Source: Parelaphostrongylus tenuis (lineage: Eukaryota > Nematoda > Chromadorea > Rhabditida > Metastrongylidae). From it: a stretch of DNA of 64,000 nucleotides. A program made the position numbers and the translations under genes. The DNA lies in the NCBI GenBank assembly GCA_019055375.1, contig JAHQIW010000223.1:248001-312000 (forward strand), in the 5' to 3' direction. The notes beneath the pieces were generated by a model, which did not search any database, had not been told where the DNA came from, and saw nothing but the letters and a program-made list of their open reading frames with translations. This document shows, in pieces, positions 34,651 to 45,862 of this stretch. Within the stretch, counting starts at the first letter, position 1; each line of letters starts with the position of its first letter.

Positions 34651-35029
34651 AACGGTTAATCCTCAGGAGATGGAGAATAGTGGAAATTCGACAACAAAAC
34701 CTTACGCACTTTAGTCTTAGCTACCAATCCTGCTGCATGATGAATTTACAGTTGCTGATTCAACCCCACTTTTAGCCAAAAAATCTTCCCTTTCACATAG
34801 AGGTTGATGAATTGGTAACAGATTCAATCATGAGAAGATTTCTCCAATTCACCAGTAATAGTGACCGCTTTTACATTGAGGCCTAAGAACTCTCTAGCTA
34901 AGTTGATTCTAATAAACTTATACCTTTACTTTGGTTTAGACACTTTATCAACGTCTTCACGATTTTTTTCACTGTACGATCCCAGCACTTCTAGCACTAA
35001 ATACGTTTTCTTTCTTCTTCTTGAAAGTC

Positions 35030-35190
35030 ATAGAATACTAGCTGACACGTTCCTTGCAATCTCGAGAACAGCCTGGTCATGGCGATCCATAGGACGCTCG
35101 CTGTTGACTGCCGGAGAGTGTTAGTGGAGGAGCTTCGCCTGCGCGCGCCGCGACGAGCATCACAGCCACTTGGCGACGGGCCCCCTAATA
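35030..35190. repeat. dispersed repeat, copy 2
   Basis: Matches 18690-18890 through TTCCTTGCAATCTCGAGAAC, TCATGGCGATCCATAGG, GACTGCCGGAGAGTG and GCGACGAGCATCACA. Function unknown. Confidence 0.65.
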
Positions 35191-35475
35191 AACATATGAA
35201 TAAGTATGTTGTAAATGTATAAAAATGACTTTCTTGATCTAATTCATCAGTGTTCATAAACAGGTGTGCTACTTGATTCTTAATTTGCTTGACACAACAA
35301 CGATCACTAGATTTACGTCCTCGAAAAATGGGCGTGCATTTCTTTGTCCGCGAGGGCGTGACACCTCATCAATGGCTCTGATATTCCCGTTGTTCAATTG
35401 CTAGTGTGAGGCGTAAGTTTACCAGTTAGTTGCCATACAATTTTTCCCATTTGAGGTACTTGATATTGTTCAGTA

Positions 35476-35533
35476 ATGCAGTGGTTAATAAAAGCCAACG
35501 GAGAAGCTGAAAACATCCAGATTATGATTGCAA
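35476..35533 (+). pseudogene. SRT copy B exon 1, frameshifted
   Basis: Reads MQWLIKANGEAENI, then a missing base before the equivalent of DYDC. The donor GTGGGT and its position match copies A and C. Confidence 0.65.
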
Positions 35534-36006
35534 GTGGGTGAAATTTAGATTTTCTTGAATTTGTTTTTGTGAAGACTTTTTTCAACACAGCTTATCTCGC
35601 GTTAGTTTGGATAATACGAACTTGATTGGATTCTTATGTGACCCATATCGGCATACTAAGTCTGAACCAAGCTACTCGTTCTTGCAGAGCACAGCATAAT
35701 TTGTTTGCTGACTCGTAACTATATCTCCTACAGAAAGCAGCTACTTCTGCTACCATCTAGATTCTATTCATCAATGAGTCAAGAGAACTGATACAGCGTG
35801 GTAAATGCAAAACCAAGCCTATTATTTGGGAGATTCGAGAAGTGACTACATAGCTTATACCATCAAAAAGTGGTCTTATTTATACCGAACGAAAGCAAAA
35901 CACAAGATTGAAATAGTGTAGAAATATCATCTCAGCGCTGTGAACATTTCTCAGTTTATACCTTTATTTCGAGTGCTTTATTAATACCACGCTCAAATTT
36001 CAAATT

Positions 36007-36277
36007 GATCCTTTCATTATTATTTGAGCCAACTTGTCATGTGGTCCGGTAAGGGCTCATGTACAGCCCGATACACGGATTGACATAGAGTGGTAAACGT
36101 TCGTCTTCGATAACTCTCTGCAGAGAGAGCAGAGCTCCCGAGAGAACTGACTAGTAAGAAGAACGAAAGACTTCTACCCGAATGACGAGTCTGTAAAGAC
36201 GAAACGCATGTATCGGGCTGTTCAAGAGCCCTTACCAGACCACCTGACAAGTTGGCTCAAATAATAATGAAAGGATC
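36007..36277. mobile_element. foldback MITE, palindromic
   Basis: About 70-bp, nearly perfect terminal inverted repeats start GATCCTTTCATTATTATTTG and run through AGCCAACTTGTCATGTGG to CAGCCCGATACA. A 120-bp centre holds a CTCTGCAGAGAG palindrome. A deleted relative is at 11126. It lies in intron 1 of SRT copy B, as the relative does in intron 1 of copy A. No coding capacity. Confidence 0.85.
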
Positions 36278-36767
36278 TATTTCCTCAGTTTCCTAATCCC
36301 TATCTTCCCCACGATTTTCCAAGCACTGAGCACTTAGTGCCTACCTTAATGGTTAAAAGGTTCCCACGTTTCTTACAAATAGCAATACATGTGTTAATCG
36401 TTTTGTTGTATTGCTCCTTAATCACTCGCACAGGCCGGCTTCAGGATTTCCAGCTATGGTCGTAAGGACCATTCGTTCAATCACTGAGATGTTCATGATG
36501 ATAGAACGTGGCTTACTTCGGGTTACAGCTGTGCCGGCTTTTGCCGGAATAGGGCAAAAATTTCAGCTGATCTTCCCAGGGCGGCATACATCCATCCCAC
36601 TAGTTGATGGTTTCGCGAGCGCGGTCTAACATGCGATTAGCTCTCCTCAACTTGTGGTGAACTGGTAATTGTTTTTTTTTCCTGATTTTTTAATTATGAA
36701 GAATTCACTGATTTGTAGTTGTCATAGTGAGTGCTTTATCAGATGAAGCATATTGTTTCATTTGCAG

Positions 36768-36843
36768 AGGCTCGGACAGAAAAGCCGGATATGTGAATGT
36801 CTGGCTTGGGATATCATCTCTTCTTTATGGAATAGTTGCTGAG
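36768..36843 (+). pseudogene. SRT copy B exon 2, donor lost
   Basis: Acceptor TTTGCAG. Encodes GSDRKAGYVNVWLGISSLLY, then GIVAE. At the exon end copy A has GAG-GTACTT while this copy has GAG-GGTTTT. A GT one base further on would break the frame. Confidence 0.8.
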
Positions 36844-37177
36844 GGTTTTTCGCTTTCTTTCGTTTTTTTTCGGAATCTGATTTTTTGAAATGGAACGAAA
36901 CGAGTTAGTAGCAGAAAAGATAGTTAAAGAGGCTAAGATGATTCTGACCCTGTAGTACAGCCTTTATTTCCAACAAAAAGATTCACACTCTCGTTGTTTT
37001 TTTCTTTGAAAAGATATTTCTTGCGATCGTGCACATTATTCTCAAAGTTCGGTTCAACAGCAACTAAATCCCACCGTAACGTTCACTGCCATAAGACCAA
37101 TGGCCCTAAGTTATGCTCAAAATAGCTCTTTTCCATATTAGTTTACGAAACCTTTATAGGGCACAAGCTAACTGTAG

Positions 37178-38475
37178 AGGGTGTGCGAGAACTTCTGTAA
37201 ATTGTTCCAGATATTCTGGCAGCAAAAATTGCTGTATAAGTGAATATATTCATTTTATTGAAGGAGCTAATACGTTTATTGACTAACAACTAGAACAATA
37301 AACAGAAAGGAGTTTGGAAATAAATTTTCAAAATTGCTTCCTTCTTATTTAAGAAGTCGTTTGTGAAAATTTCCAACCATTCTCGAACACGTTTCCATCG
37401 TAATTTCGTCCCAAGCAGGTGTCATAGCCGTTTCAAGCGCGTCTACGGTAGTGCGCAGAGTAGGCGAGACTTTTCCTTTGATATGGACTACGAAGTAGTC
37501 CACTGGATAAGGACCGGCGGGTTTGACGACTTAATGTTCTTGCCCCAAAAACCCGAAGACTGCTCTTGACAGATGGTGACTGTGGATCAGGCAGAATGCG
37601 CGGGAGCCCAGTCTTGCTGAAGTATAAGTTAGTGGCCGCCAAAATGTTGAGTACTTCAAGGCTCCAATACACCCCTCTAAACTGCTTCTGAGAGATAACT
37701 ATGATTGATTTTGACGTATCTGTTGATGAAACTGACGGCGTATTTTCGATGACACAAATCGCAGCCTAGACTATCACAGATGCCGAAAAAATGACTGTGG
37801 CCAATAATTTGTACTACTAGAGAGTTCTGCTTACCTATCTTGAAAAGTTGACGTCGATTCTGGCTATTGTGGAGTGTTTGGCCGTGAACTCTTCCCGTCC
37901 GCAAAAAGCATGTTCCACAAGAGAAAAGCAGCTTTCAAAACACTTAATCGGCAAAGTTTTTGTATCCCATTTTTTCCTTCTTTTTGTTCAAAAATAATCG
38001 GGCAATTTTGTGACTGCCCAGCTTCGGTTTATTTGCTGATCCCAAGCTTCCCGAGTCATTTTGAGAGATTGACGCTCCGGATCTTGTTGATTATGACAAA
38101 GATCTTCTGAATGTGTTGCGGAGTAGACGAAGTGGTTGGACGATCTTTTCGGAGACGACTCTCAATCCTTTCAGTCTCCATGAAGCGTTTCACGGCTTTG
38201 TAGACACTTGCTGGTTTGAACGCAGTCAATTTCAACAGTGTAGGCCATTTTCATTTCCGTCTTGTGCACCTTAACTACTGCAATACATTCCTTTCTTCTC
38301 ATTTTTCAATTGATAACTTTAGCAGAACTGAAAGTAAACAAGTAAACAAAAGCATTTTAGACCAAAATTGAGCGAAGAACTCAATGGGAATATCAGAATT
38401 AAAAAATTAGTAATATCAATGTTAAAGTCAACAAACTAAAGGACTGAAAGAACTTTTCTCACATCCAGATTCTTT
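37178..38475 (-). pseudogene. mariner/Tc1-type transposase relic
   Basis: Minus-strand fragments in order from 38285 down to 37355: KPASVYKAVKRFMETERIES, then RLRKDRP (helix-turn-helix region and GRP-like linker). A poorly conserved middle carries the region before the second Asp. Then QQDWAPAHSA, the DNAPxH block with the second catalytic Asp, and WDEITMETCSRMVGNF, the C-terminal block. Stops and frameshifts separate the parts. Possible TIRs are GGGTGTGCGAGAACTTCT near 37180 and, inverted, GGATGTGAGAAAAGTTCTTT near 38470; these are imperfect. It lies in intron 2 of SRT copy B. Confidence 0.75.
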
Positions 38476-38849
38476 CATCATGAATTCTCGACACGATCAA
38501 AAACTTGTAAGTGCTGTTGTTAAGCTGCGAAGACGCTTGCCATCACTCGCATCGAGTTGCTACTTAATTTATCTTCTGCAGTGTAAGCATAGCTAACGCC
38601 AGTGGTTAGTGTCGCAGTTCATCATCGAAGAACAAATTAATGCTTCTACTCTCTTCTCCAGCGCTCTTCTCCCATATAGGAACTCGTTATTTTGGTTATC
38701 TACAGTGCTACAAGGAGAGTCGAGCAGTCTACGACATTTAAAGAGAGAATAATATCCTCAAGCAGCCGCAGAAGCAATTGATAATTTCCAAAAGCTTTTG
38801 TGAACAATGAATGAACGCACTGGTTATTGATCTTTTGAATCATTAGCAA

Positions 38850-40560
38850 TATAATTTATCCGAATTCAAGTGATCCGCACCACACAATGTTCGAATCTTC
38901 CCGGATTCACTTTCCTCATCTGTCGTCTTTCGGATCTGTGTGTGTATTCGGCCGTTTAGCACTTAAGGGTATTGTTTTCATTAGAGTACTATGGAATACT
39001 TATCGCTGCATCATAATTTTAGGTCTTATAGTGGTAATGCTAAGTAGCTCCTAGTCATTTGGCAAAGGTGATAGCCCTTTTACAACGGCGGGAGGGACCA
39101 CCTTTTCCAGAAAACTTCGAAGTTGAGCGATATAAAGGTTTGATTGTCCCGAGGTTATTTGACAACAGGTATCATCCGTGTTGCGTTGTAACACGTCTCT
39201 CCACTTCTGCCATTGTGCAGCTCAAGGCTAATAATCAAGAATTTCTGGCAACAATGATTCTCGTAAAATTCAAAGGATCTAATATATCGCACAATCATTT
39301 TGGGCCTAAAAATTGTAGTGGAAGCATCCACGCAGATGTATCTACCGGGGTTCCCTGAGCCATCGCCATGAAGGCTCTATATTTCACCCGTGTTTTATCT
39401 ATGTGAATTCGACTTGATGCAACAACAGACATAGACTCTCGAGGACTGGACTCTGTGAAACACTGAATTGGGTTTATCTGGTTTTGTCGAAGGCCTATTC
39501 TGATGAAGGGGCCGACATTGACTAGTTAGGCAAAAAACTGCATGCCAATCTTATGCTAACTCAATCCAAGAATATATCATAATACGGATTTCTTCATCTG
39601 TAGCTTTGCACCTTCAACAAGATTATTTCATGGTATATAGTACGAATTTAAATAAGGTTTCTTAATCAGATGCACTGATTCCAATAAATTTATTGCATAG
39701 TTTAGTTTTTTACAGTAGTTACAGCTCATAAAAGTTTCTCGAGAATGCCACCTTTCTGTTAGTTTACCTCGACTACTCGAGGACTTTCAGTCAACAATAC
39801 ATGCGTGCGTGAGATACTTTTGAAGAAGAATGTATAAGAAAACGGAAAGCAATCAACACCTTTTGACCGAATAATAACGCTTCGTGCTTGATGCACACTG
39901 GCAACTTCCACTTCCTACTCGATGGAGGTGCCTTTGAACCCTCTCTACCAGTGCAGAAACTGTCAAATAGCTCCATGACAGTAGAAATCAAACGTAATCC
40001 TTTTATTTAACCGCTGCTAGCGGTGTTATGATGTTTCAAATAGATACCCATTGATGTAGAGTGGTGTGCTAAACTATCACGTCAGGCGCGACTAAAACCC
40101 GCACCTCACTCTTTCCGGGAATGCGTTCTCTATCCGTTACACTACTGAACAAAGAGCGATGTGCAAAATGGGCGTCAGCAGTGTAACGGATAGAGCACCC
40201 ATTCCCGGAAAGAGTGAGGTGCGGGTTTTAGTCCAGTCTGACGCGAAAGTTTTGCACATCACTCTACATCAATGGGTATCTGTTTGAAATAGTAAAGATT
40301 GCGCACACATCGAAAACAGAGAAGTGACACATGCGAAGAGCATAATATTGAATCAAACTCGATTTTTATGCACTCGCTATGCCTAGTTGTAATTCAAAAA
40401 TGAAAACTTGCAAGAGGTAATAACATGATGAAAGGAGAAAATGAAAGAAAAATGAGAAGTTGGCAGAGTGCATCCCAAAGTTATCCGCTAGGCGCAGCAC
40501 GTCATCTCGTAAATAAATACCTAAACGGGACGCATTGAAACCGAAACTTATATAAGAGGC
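38850..40560. repeat. intron-2 segmental duplication (B with C)
   Basis: Blocks at 38855-38990, 39165-39500 and 40300-40560 match, in order, 62025-62170, 62330-62680 and 62705-63010 in intron 2 of SRT copy C. Shared words include TCAAGTGA, TTGTGCAGCTCAAGG / CTGTGCAGCTTGAGG and CACACATCGAAAACA. This is non-coding and diverged. Confidence 0.65.
40037..40286. mobile_element. head-to-head pair of TIR-flanked tRNA-like elements
   Basis: A 250-bp foldback. The outer arm is CAAATAGATACCCATTGATG at the left and its inverse at the right. Each half holds one tRNA-like core. The right core (40172-40244, + strand, exactly 73 nt) folds as a full cloverleaf: acceptor GCGTCAG/CTGACGC (7 bp), D stem GTGT/GCAC, anticodon stem CATTC/GAGTG with loop CCGGAAA, but a weakened T arm. 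The left core (about 40079-40149) is on the minus strand. The right unit is bounded by AGAGCGATGTGCAAAA and TTTTGCACATCACTCT. The insertion is in intron 2 of SRT copy B and is absent from copy C. Confidence 0.82.
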
Positions 40561-40626
40561 ATTCAAAGGCAAATATGGTTTGTTTTTATTCCAATAACAT
40601 GATTAATTCTATTATAATGATTTCAG

Positions 40627-40708
40627 CTTGTATATTCCGTTGTGTTGAGCGTGATGGTGCGAAAAGAGCTCCGTCAATTGTCCTGCTACAAAATCATGAT
40701 AGCGTTAG
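40627..40708 (+). pseudogene. SRT copy B exon 3
   Basis: Acceptor TTTCAG, donor GTAAGA. LVYSVVLSVMVRKELRQLSC, then YKIMIALG. Intact at the sequence level; counted as pseudogene only because the locus is broken elsewhere. Confidence 0.85.
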
Positions 40709-41009
40709 GTAAGATTTGGCATGAAACTTCACTTTTTGTTTCCATAAACCCTATAAATTTAGATAGAAAAAGAAAAAAATTCTCGTCGGTTATCCGGGGA
40801 CAGTTGAGCATTCAATCTCATTCGCTGGACAAGAATTTTTCACAGGAGTGTAAGTAATCATTTGAAAGAATAATGCTCTGGCTAAAGCGCTATATGGCCC
40901 TCTTTCGAAAAGACCTCCTTTGTAGCGCTGTAGCATGCAAAACAGAATAAATGCATCCGCTTCGCATCTCTATTATTATTACGAGTATAATTCGCTGAAA
41001 ACACAAAAT

Positions 41010-41650
41010 GCATACGAACGTGTGGAGAAAATGTCATAATATAAACTCAATCGTTTCATCTGGAGTTCTTTGAAGCGACGAAGAAAACTCCCAATTGAAT
41101 AACAAGTTGCGTCCTACATGTCTAACACTTCAAGCCATCGATCGATTTCCCAGTCCCCAGCCTATAACTAGCCGGTAAACAAGCTCACTGAATATGTAAA
41201 ACTCGATCTTCTTTCCACTGCTACACTACAAAGACGGTCTTCTCAGAGATGAAGCACAACACTGCAATTATTGAAGCTTACGTTGTCGAAGGATTACTAA
41301 TAGTCTAATGAAATAGCTCTATCCGTCAAGGTGTGAAACACAAATATCTTCTTCCTGCTACAGCGTCATCAAAAGAGCTTTTCCAAAGAGCAGTCACCTT
41401 TTGAGTTCTTCGAGACTTCTGCTATCCCAAGGGTACTAGCATTCTAAGGAATAAATTTGTACAGCGAAATATAAGCAAGATAAAAAGAAAAACGAAACGC
41501 GTGGTGCGTGTGAAACGTGATTTTATTTCGGATGCCACAGCGCTATAGAAAAGCATTCTGAAAACTGCCTTGTAGGCGCTTGCCAGAGGTTTAAGCTTTC
41601 GAAGGATTACTGACGCTCCTATGAAAAATTGTTGTTCAGCGGATCAGGTC
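41010..41650. repeat. dispersed composite repeat copy
   Basis: Contains, partly in reverse orientation, the CATCTGGAGTTCTTTGAAGC block and two direct modules resembling GTGTGAAACGTGATTTTATT with GCCACAGCGCTATAGAAAAG. It is related to 17140-17580 and 54230-54640. Confidence 0.55.
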
Positions 41651-41916
41651 GAATAGTTCATTAGCCTCGGATAACCGAAAAGAATCGAAAGGCTTGTACA
41701 GAATAGAGATCAAAAGTATTGAACGAAAACGATTCACCCAAATGGCTACATCATAGACAGAGTGGATAATTCACAAGCGTATTGAATGGTCAAAACACTC
41801 CAGTTTTTTATTCTTCAATTGTCACAGCTGACAGCTAAATGGATCAATTGCAACGAACTTGCTAATGAACTGTTGTGCAAAGATACTAACATCAATGTTC
41901 AGAGATATTTCTTCAG

Positions 41917-42036
41917 GTGTGTACGACATGGCGGCTCTTGCACTTACGTCGTTGTTGACCGGTTATTTTTGGATTGTTGGCGGTAACTACTGTTACTCTC
42001 CAAATCTAATATTCATCACCGGTGCTATAGCTGATG
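41917..42036 (+). pseudogene. SRT copy B exon 4, GC donor
   Basis: VYDMAALALTSLLTGYFWIV, then GGNYCYSPNLIFITGAIAD. It is open over all 120 nt. The donor is GATG-GCAAGC; copy C has GGTG-GCAAGC and copy A has CTTG-GTAGGC. Confidence 0.85.
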
Positions 42037-42149
42037 GCAAGCTTCCGATCAATAATTTTCTGAAAAATATCGTATAAAAGTTGAAAGTGAAACAGAGAAA
42101 TATCGTCGTAGTTCTAGTAGAACATAAAAGTGAATGAGAAGTTTTGTCG

Positions 42150-42445
42150 CTTAAAAGCACTATCTTACTCGGATACTCGGACAGCCCGTCTTCATTGGTA
42201 GTGCCGTTTCAGTAAATTTCTTTGTTTCTCTATCTTGCAACTGTCGGTGATGGTCTGCTTCAAATACGGTGACATACGCGAGGTCCATCCCGTTAAATTC
42301 AAATTCGTTGCCATCTCCGGATGGCTTACGTTGATCACAAACATGTCTGCCCATTGTTTAGGCAGTCTTCCAAAAGGGCGCTTGCGCTCTCTTAGAGTCT
42401 ATTTCACTGCTCTTTTTGCCCATCTGTCATGTGTTCTTTTATTTA
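42150..42445 (-). pseudogene. non-LTR retrotransposon (LINE) 3' fragment
   Basis: On the minus strand DRWAKRAVK, a stop, then LRERKRPFGRLPKQWADMF. The RxKRPxGRPPxRWxD pattern is typical of the C-terminal end of nematode non-LTR (RTE-like) reverse transcriptase ORFs. Only about 100 bp can be matched by eye; the rest (ending TALPMKTGCPSIRVR) is open but unrecognised. It lies in intron 4 of SRT copy B. Confidence 0.5.
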
Positions 42446-42506
42446 TGGACGTCCCATCTGCGTTACTGTGGAAAAGTGATTCAGTCGAGTAATCACATAT
42501 TTGTAG

Positions 42507-42588
42507 CTCTGTGGTGTGGCGCTTCTATGAACTGCTTCGTATTGGTCATCAACCGTCTACTAGACGTGTCAATAAAGAAATGATGCAA
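42507..42588 (+). pseudogene. SRT copy B exon 5, frameshifted
   Basis: Acceptor TTGTAG. LWCGASMNCFVLVINRLLDV as in copy A, then a missing base in the codons for SNK brings in a TGA. One further codon is lost before the GTGGTT donor. Confidence 0.8.
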
Positions 42589-42599
42589 GTGGTTTGTGA

Positions 42600-45290
42600 A
42601 TTTCAGAAATTTCTAGTTTCGAAGCGTCATGACTGCTAACCATCAAAGTTTCATATATTCTGGGGCTCTGACGACTGTGTTTGAAGGCTTAATTGCTAAT
42701 ATTGTATTACACACATGATGAATAAAATCTCTCTTCCTGAAAAGCCGCTACACGAGGTCGTTATTAGCAATTATTTGCTAGTTATATAACGCTGCGCCTA
42801 CTGGCTAACTGAAGCTGCCATTTTTATTGTCTTCAGCAATGTTAAGGTTGCAATATATATCTTAGAATAATGAACAGAATGCAAGAATGTTGATCCCAAG
42901 CGGAGGTTGAATATTCGTATCGCCCATAGCAGGTATACAAGCTACCCCCACACCACTGAGGCCGCCGCTTTCTACCACTCTTTCCTCGATATCTCTTTGA
43001 AGACCTGCGTTAATAGGCAGACGTCGTCGTGCTGTCACTTGCGCGGCACTCAGAGAAGAGCCAGACTAGCGGCTCTTTATGTCCATGCATGGGTGCCTGG
43101 CTCTCTGCCTGCCTTTACACGAGACGCGATGCCGCCGTTACAATAGCTGAGTGAGATCTGACGCCGCAGGTGAGCATCAGAATGACTCTCCTGGTCTTCG
43201 AAAGGATATATTCTATTGACCCGAGATAGTTCAAACGTTGGCTCAATTCCCGTTTGAGGTCGAGTACCTATGTACCACTTAACATTTTGACATATATCTA
43301 CATCCATTATCCATCTAAGTAAAACAGCGAGTCATCACCTGTCACCAGTTAACCCGTTGGGAACCTGATTTTCTGCGCGGCAAGAGGCGAGCGTAAAGCG
43401 TAAAGCGTGTACGTAAAGCGTACAATGTGGTAATATTCCATTAAATTCAGATTTTTAGCGTTACCAAAGAGAGTTCAACTGTCAGTTGAAAGGAAATTAT
43501 GATGGAGGAGACTCTAATAAGACTATTTTTGGTTGAAATTTCCCAAAAATTATATAACATGAAGACTTCTATTGAGTTGTAGAGGGGACTCTGTTCCACT
43601 GCCTTATGTGTGAGAACTTCTTATAAATCCTTTTGCTCTGATGTGAATTTCGTTTCATAGCTGCAATCTGCAAATAATGCAATGCTTTTTCATAATGCCA
43701 TATTTTTGGAGAGGACCAGATGCTTACGAATGAATCATGTTTTAAACTCTTAATGAACAGAATTATCCATTTAAGTATTCATTTCCTATCCTTGACTCAC
43801 TGCTATAAATAATCGCCAAATAATCAATAATCATTATACTGTCACCAAGTAATCGATTATATTATTATTTCACACTTTCGGATTCACATATTACGACAGG
43901 AATTCTTCAGTTCTGATAATGATCTCATAAAAAGCACTACCTCAAAGTTATTACTATTATGCAAAACTATGCGGCAACGAATGTTTGTCAAAAGAATGAT
44001 GCATTGCATGTAAGACCACTCTATGAGTAACTCTCTCCAAGCTCTCCTTACCAGTGGGCTTGAAGAACCAGCAGGAGTTGGTACTTTTTGTAGAAATATG
44101 AAACAAATTTTGTTCAACCTTTGCCATAATTAATTTTATTATCTCGTATGTTGCGCTTTAGACTTTATCAAAGCAGCTTTTGTCACTGAACAACGAGCAC
44201 AAATTCAAGTGTTTTAAGATGTTCAAAGCAGGAATTTTTAAGACAATTGAGCAATCTCCTCTTTGAAACTACGTTTAAAGAAGCTCCTATAGTTATACTC
44301 AATCTCTTCATGACGACAAAGTTTGCATAGAATCAAAGTGTTACTATAAGATACCAAAAAAAGTCTCTATGAGAATCAAGGAAAGGTCTAGTACTCCAAA
44401 ACCGAAACTCGTTTTCTTTCCGTTCAGGCTTAGCTTGACATTAGCATTTTCCCAGCTACTGAACATTTATAATAAGTCTAGAAAAAGCGCTCAGTCAGGA
44501 AAAAAATTCATGAAGGACATGCACATTCCACAAAGGGCAATTGCAATCAGTACAATTTTATAGCGAAAAATGATTATTTTTTAGGAAACTGGGCGCTCTT
44601 TTCACTGAAAATGCGCGTTGAGATAAGCCCATTGAATGATGCTTTATTATTCAAACGACAGAATTTGCTTAGGATCAAAATCTTAGCATATAACACCGAA
44701 AATGTCCACAATAAAGTCAAAGCAATGCACTCCTGATTGAACATCTCGTTTATTTTTGTTAGCAAAATATCCTTTGGAAGTTTTCTTCACAAAAAATGCT
44801 CAATGCTAAAATTCCAGTCCAGCTGTTGAGTGGTTGCAGATAGTCTAGTGAAAATGCTCTGCCGAATATAAAGGATGGAAACGAATACATCCCACACAAT
44901 AAGGCTGCATTCCATGTAATTGGTAGTGAAAAGTGGAAATTTGTGAAAGAACTGGACCCTGTTTCTAAAAAAACGTTTTTGTGAGTTTCTTCAATAATGA
45001 GTTAGTGTCATAGAAATTCCAGGCTAGCTGCGCGCAATTTAACCTTATACCATATACATACTAAGCGCTTCCCAACGAATTACTAGGAGGCCAGTTTTAG
45101 GTATTGTACGCATGATGGTCAGTTCAATACATCACCATCGTGATATGCTAAGCACTGGATTGATTAATTAGTGTTACAGCTGCATAGAAGCATCAAGACA
45201 CTACTTTAAGACACCGCCAGCACTTGTTGTGACATTAACGGCAAATGTATTCTCCTTATCACATCACAATTCCCAACTTTCTAATGATAG
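42600..45290. other. intron 5 of SRT copy B, left part
   Basis: A GC-rich patch at about 42940-43300, a short CGTAAAG tandem run near 43395-43430 and otherwise AT-rich DNA. Nothing recognisable as a gene. Confidence 0.4.
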
Positions 45291-45570
45291 GAGCGCATGT
45301 GGCGCAGTGGTTAGAGATGCTCTGAGTCCTACAAACAGTCGATAGTTTGATTTGGCGCCTCAGAAAGTCGTTCATGCTCCCAAGGTTGATAGATCGGCAC
45401 CACACTCGTTTGGGAGGAAAAGCAGCATTGGCTCATTACAGCGGTAGGCCACCGCGAGTTATTGTAAACGTCAGATATAAATTCCCTCTCACGAAACTAA
45501 AAACCGATGACGAAAGCATGGTGCATTCGTGAGGGATTGATCAAAGCCGAGAGCTTCATCCTCTAACCTT
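45291..45570 (+). mobile_element. tRNA-derived SINE, family 1 (good copy)
   Basis: The head is GAGCGCATGTGGCGCAGTGG, then TTAGAGATGCTC; B-box-like GATAGTTTGATTTGG. The body is GGCCACCGCGAGTTATTGTA and AACTAAAAACCGATGACGAA. It lies in intron 5 of copy B just before exon 6; copy A has a SINE of the same family at the same place (14127), so the insertion may predate the duplication. Confidence 0.8.
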
Positions 45571-45712
45571 TTATACCTAGTAATTGCGATGGGTGCCACT
45601 TCACGTCCATTCTCCTTCGCTTACTTTGAACCTGAACACAATCATCGATTTGATTAGATGAAGTGGCACACGTCTATTGAATATTTCAGTGCTCATGCAT
45701 GATTTTATTCAG

Positions 45713-45862
45713 GTGTTCGGAGGCAATCGCACGTACCTGGTCCTTCTCATTCCGTTTATCTACTTTCTTTGCTTTGCGTTTTTCGCACCACCAGTGTTGT
45801 TCAATTCAGACCACATGGCTTGGTATTTTGTTACGTTTGCACCAAACGCCGACACTAAAAAC
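45713..45862 (+). pseudogene. SRT copy B exon 6
   Basis: Acceptor ATTCAG, donor GTACGT. FGGNRTYLVLLIPFIYFLCF, then FAPPVLFNSDHMAWYF. Open over the full 150 nt. Confidence 0.87.

Larger units (their letters stand above)
34690..35590. repeat. segmental duplication unit, upstream part of SRT copy B
   Basis: Blocks here match, in the same order, the region upstream of SRT copy C: 34730-34860 to 55600-55700, 35325-35590 to 57740-58060 and, beyond it, 35645-35900 to 58340-58650. The block with exon 1 is also found near 8850-9060 upstream of copy A. This shows that the three SRT loci arose by duplication of a larger unit. Confidence 0.6.

Noticed and set aside
36411..36629. Candidate SRT N-terminal exon near 36490 (and 60405), aligned between copies B and C
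   Set aside because: The alignment is real but there is no usable donor in either copy, and the exon at 35476/57892/8998 fits the phase exactly in all three copies.
43395..43430. Short CGTAAAG tandem run as a CRISPR-like or satellite array
   Set aside because: Only a few irregular units over about 35 bp; simple-sequence slippage is enough.
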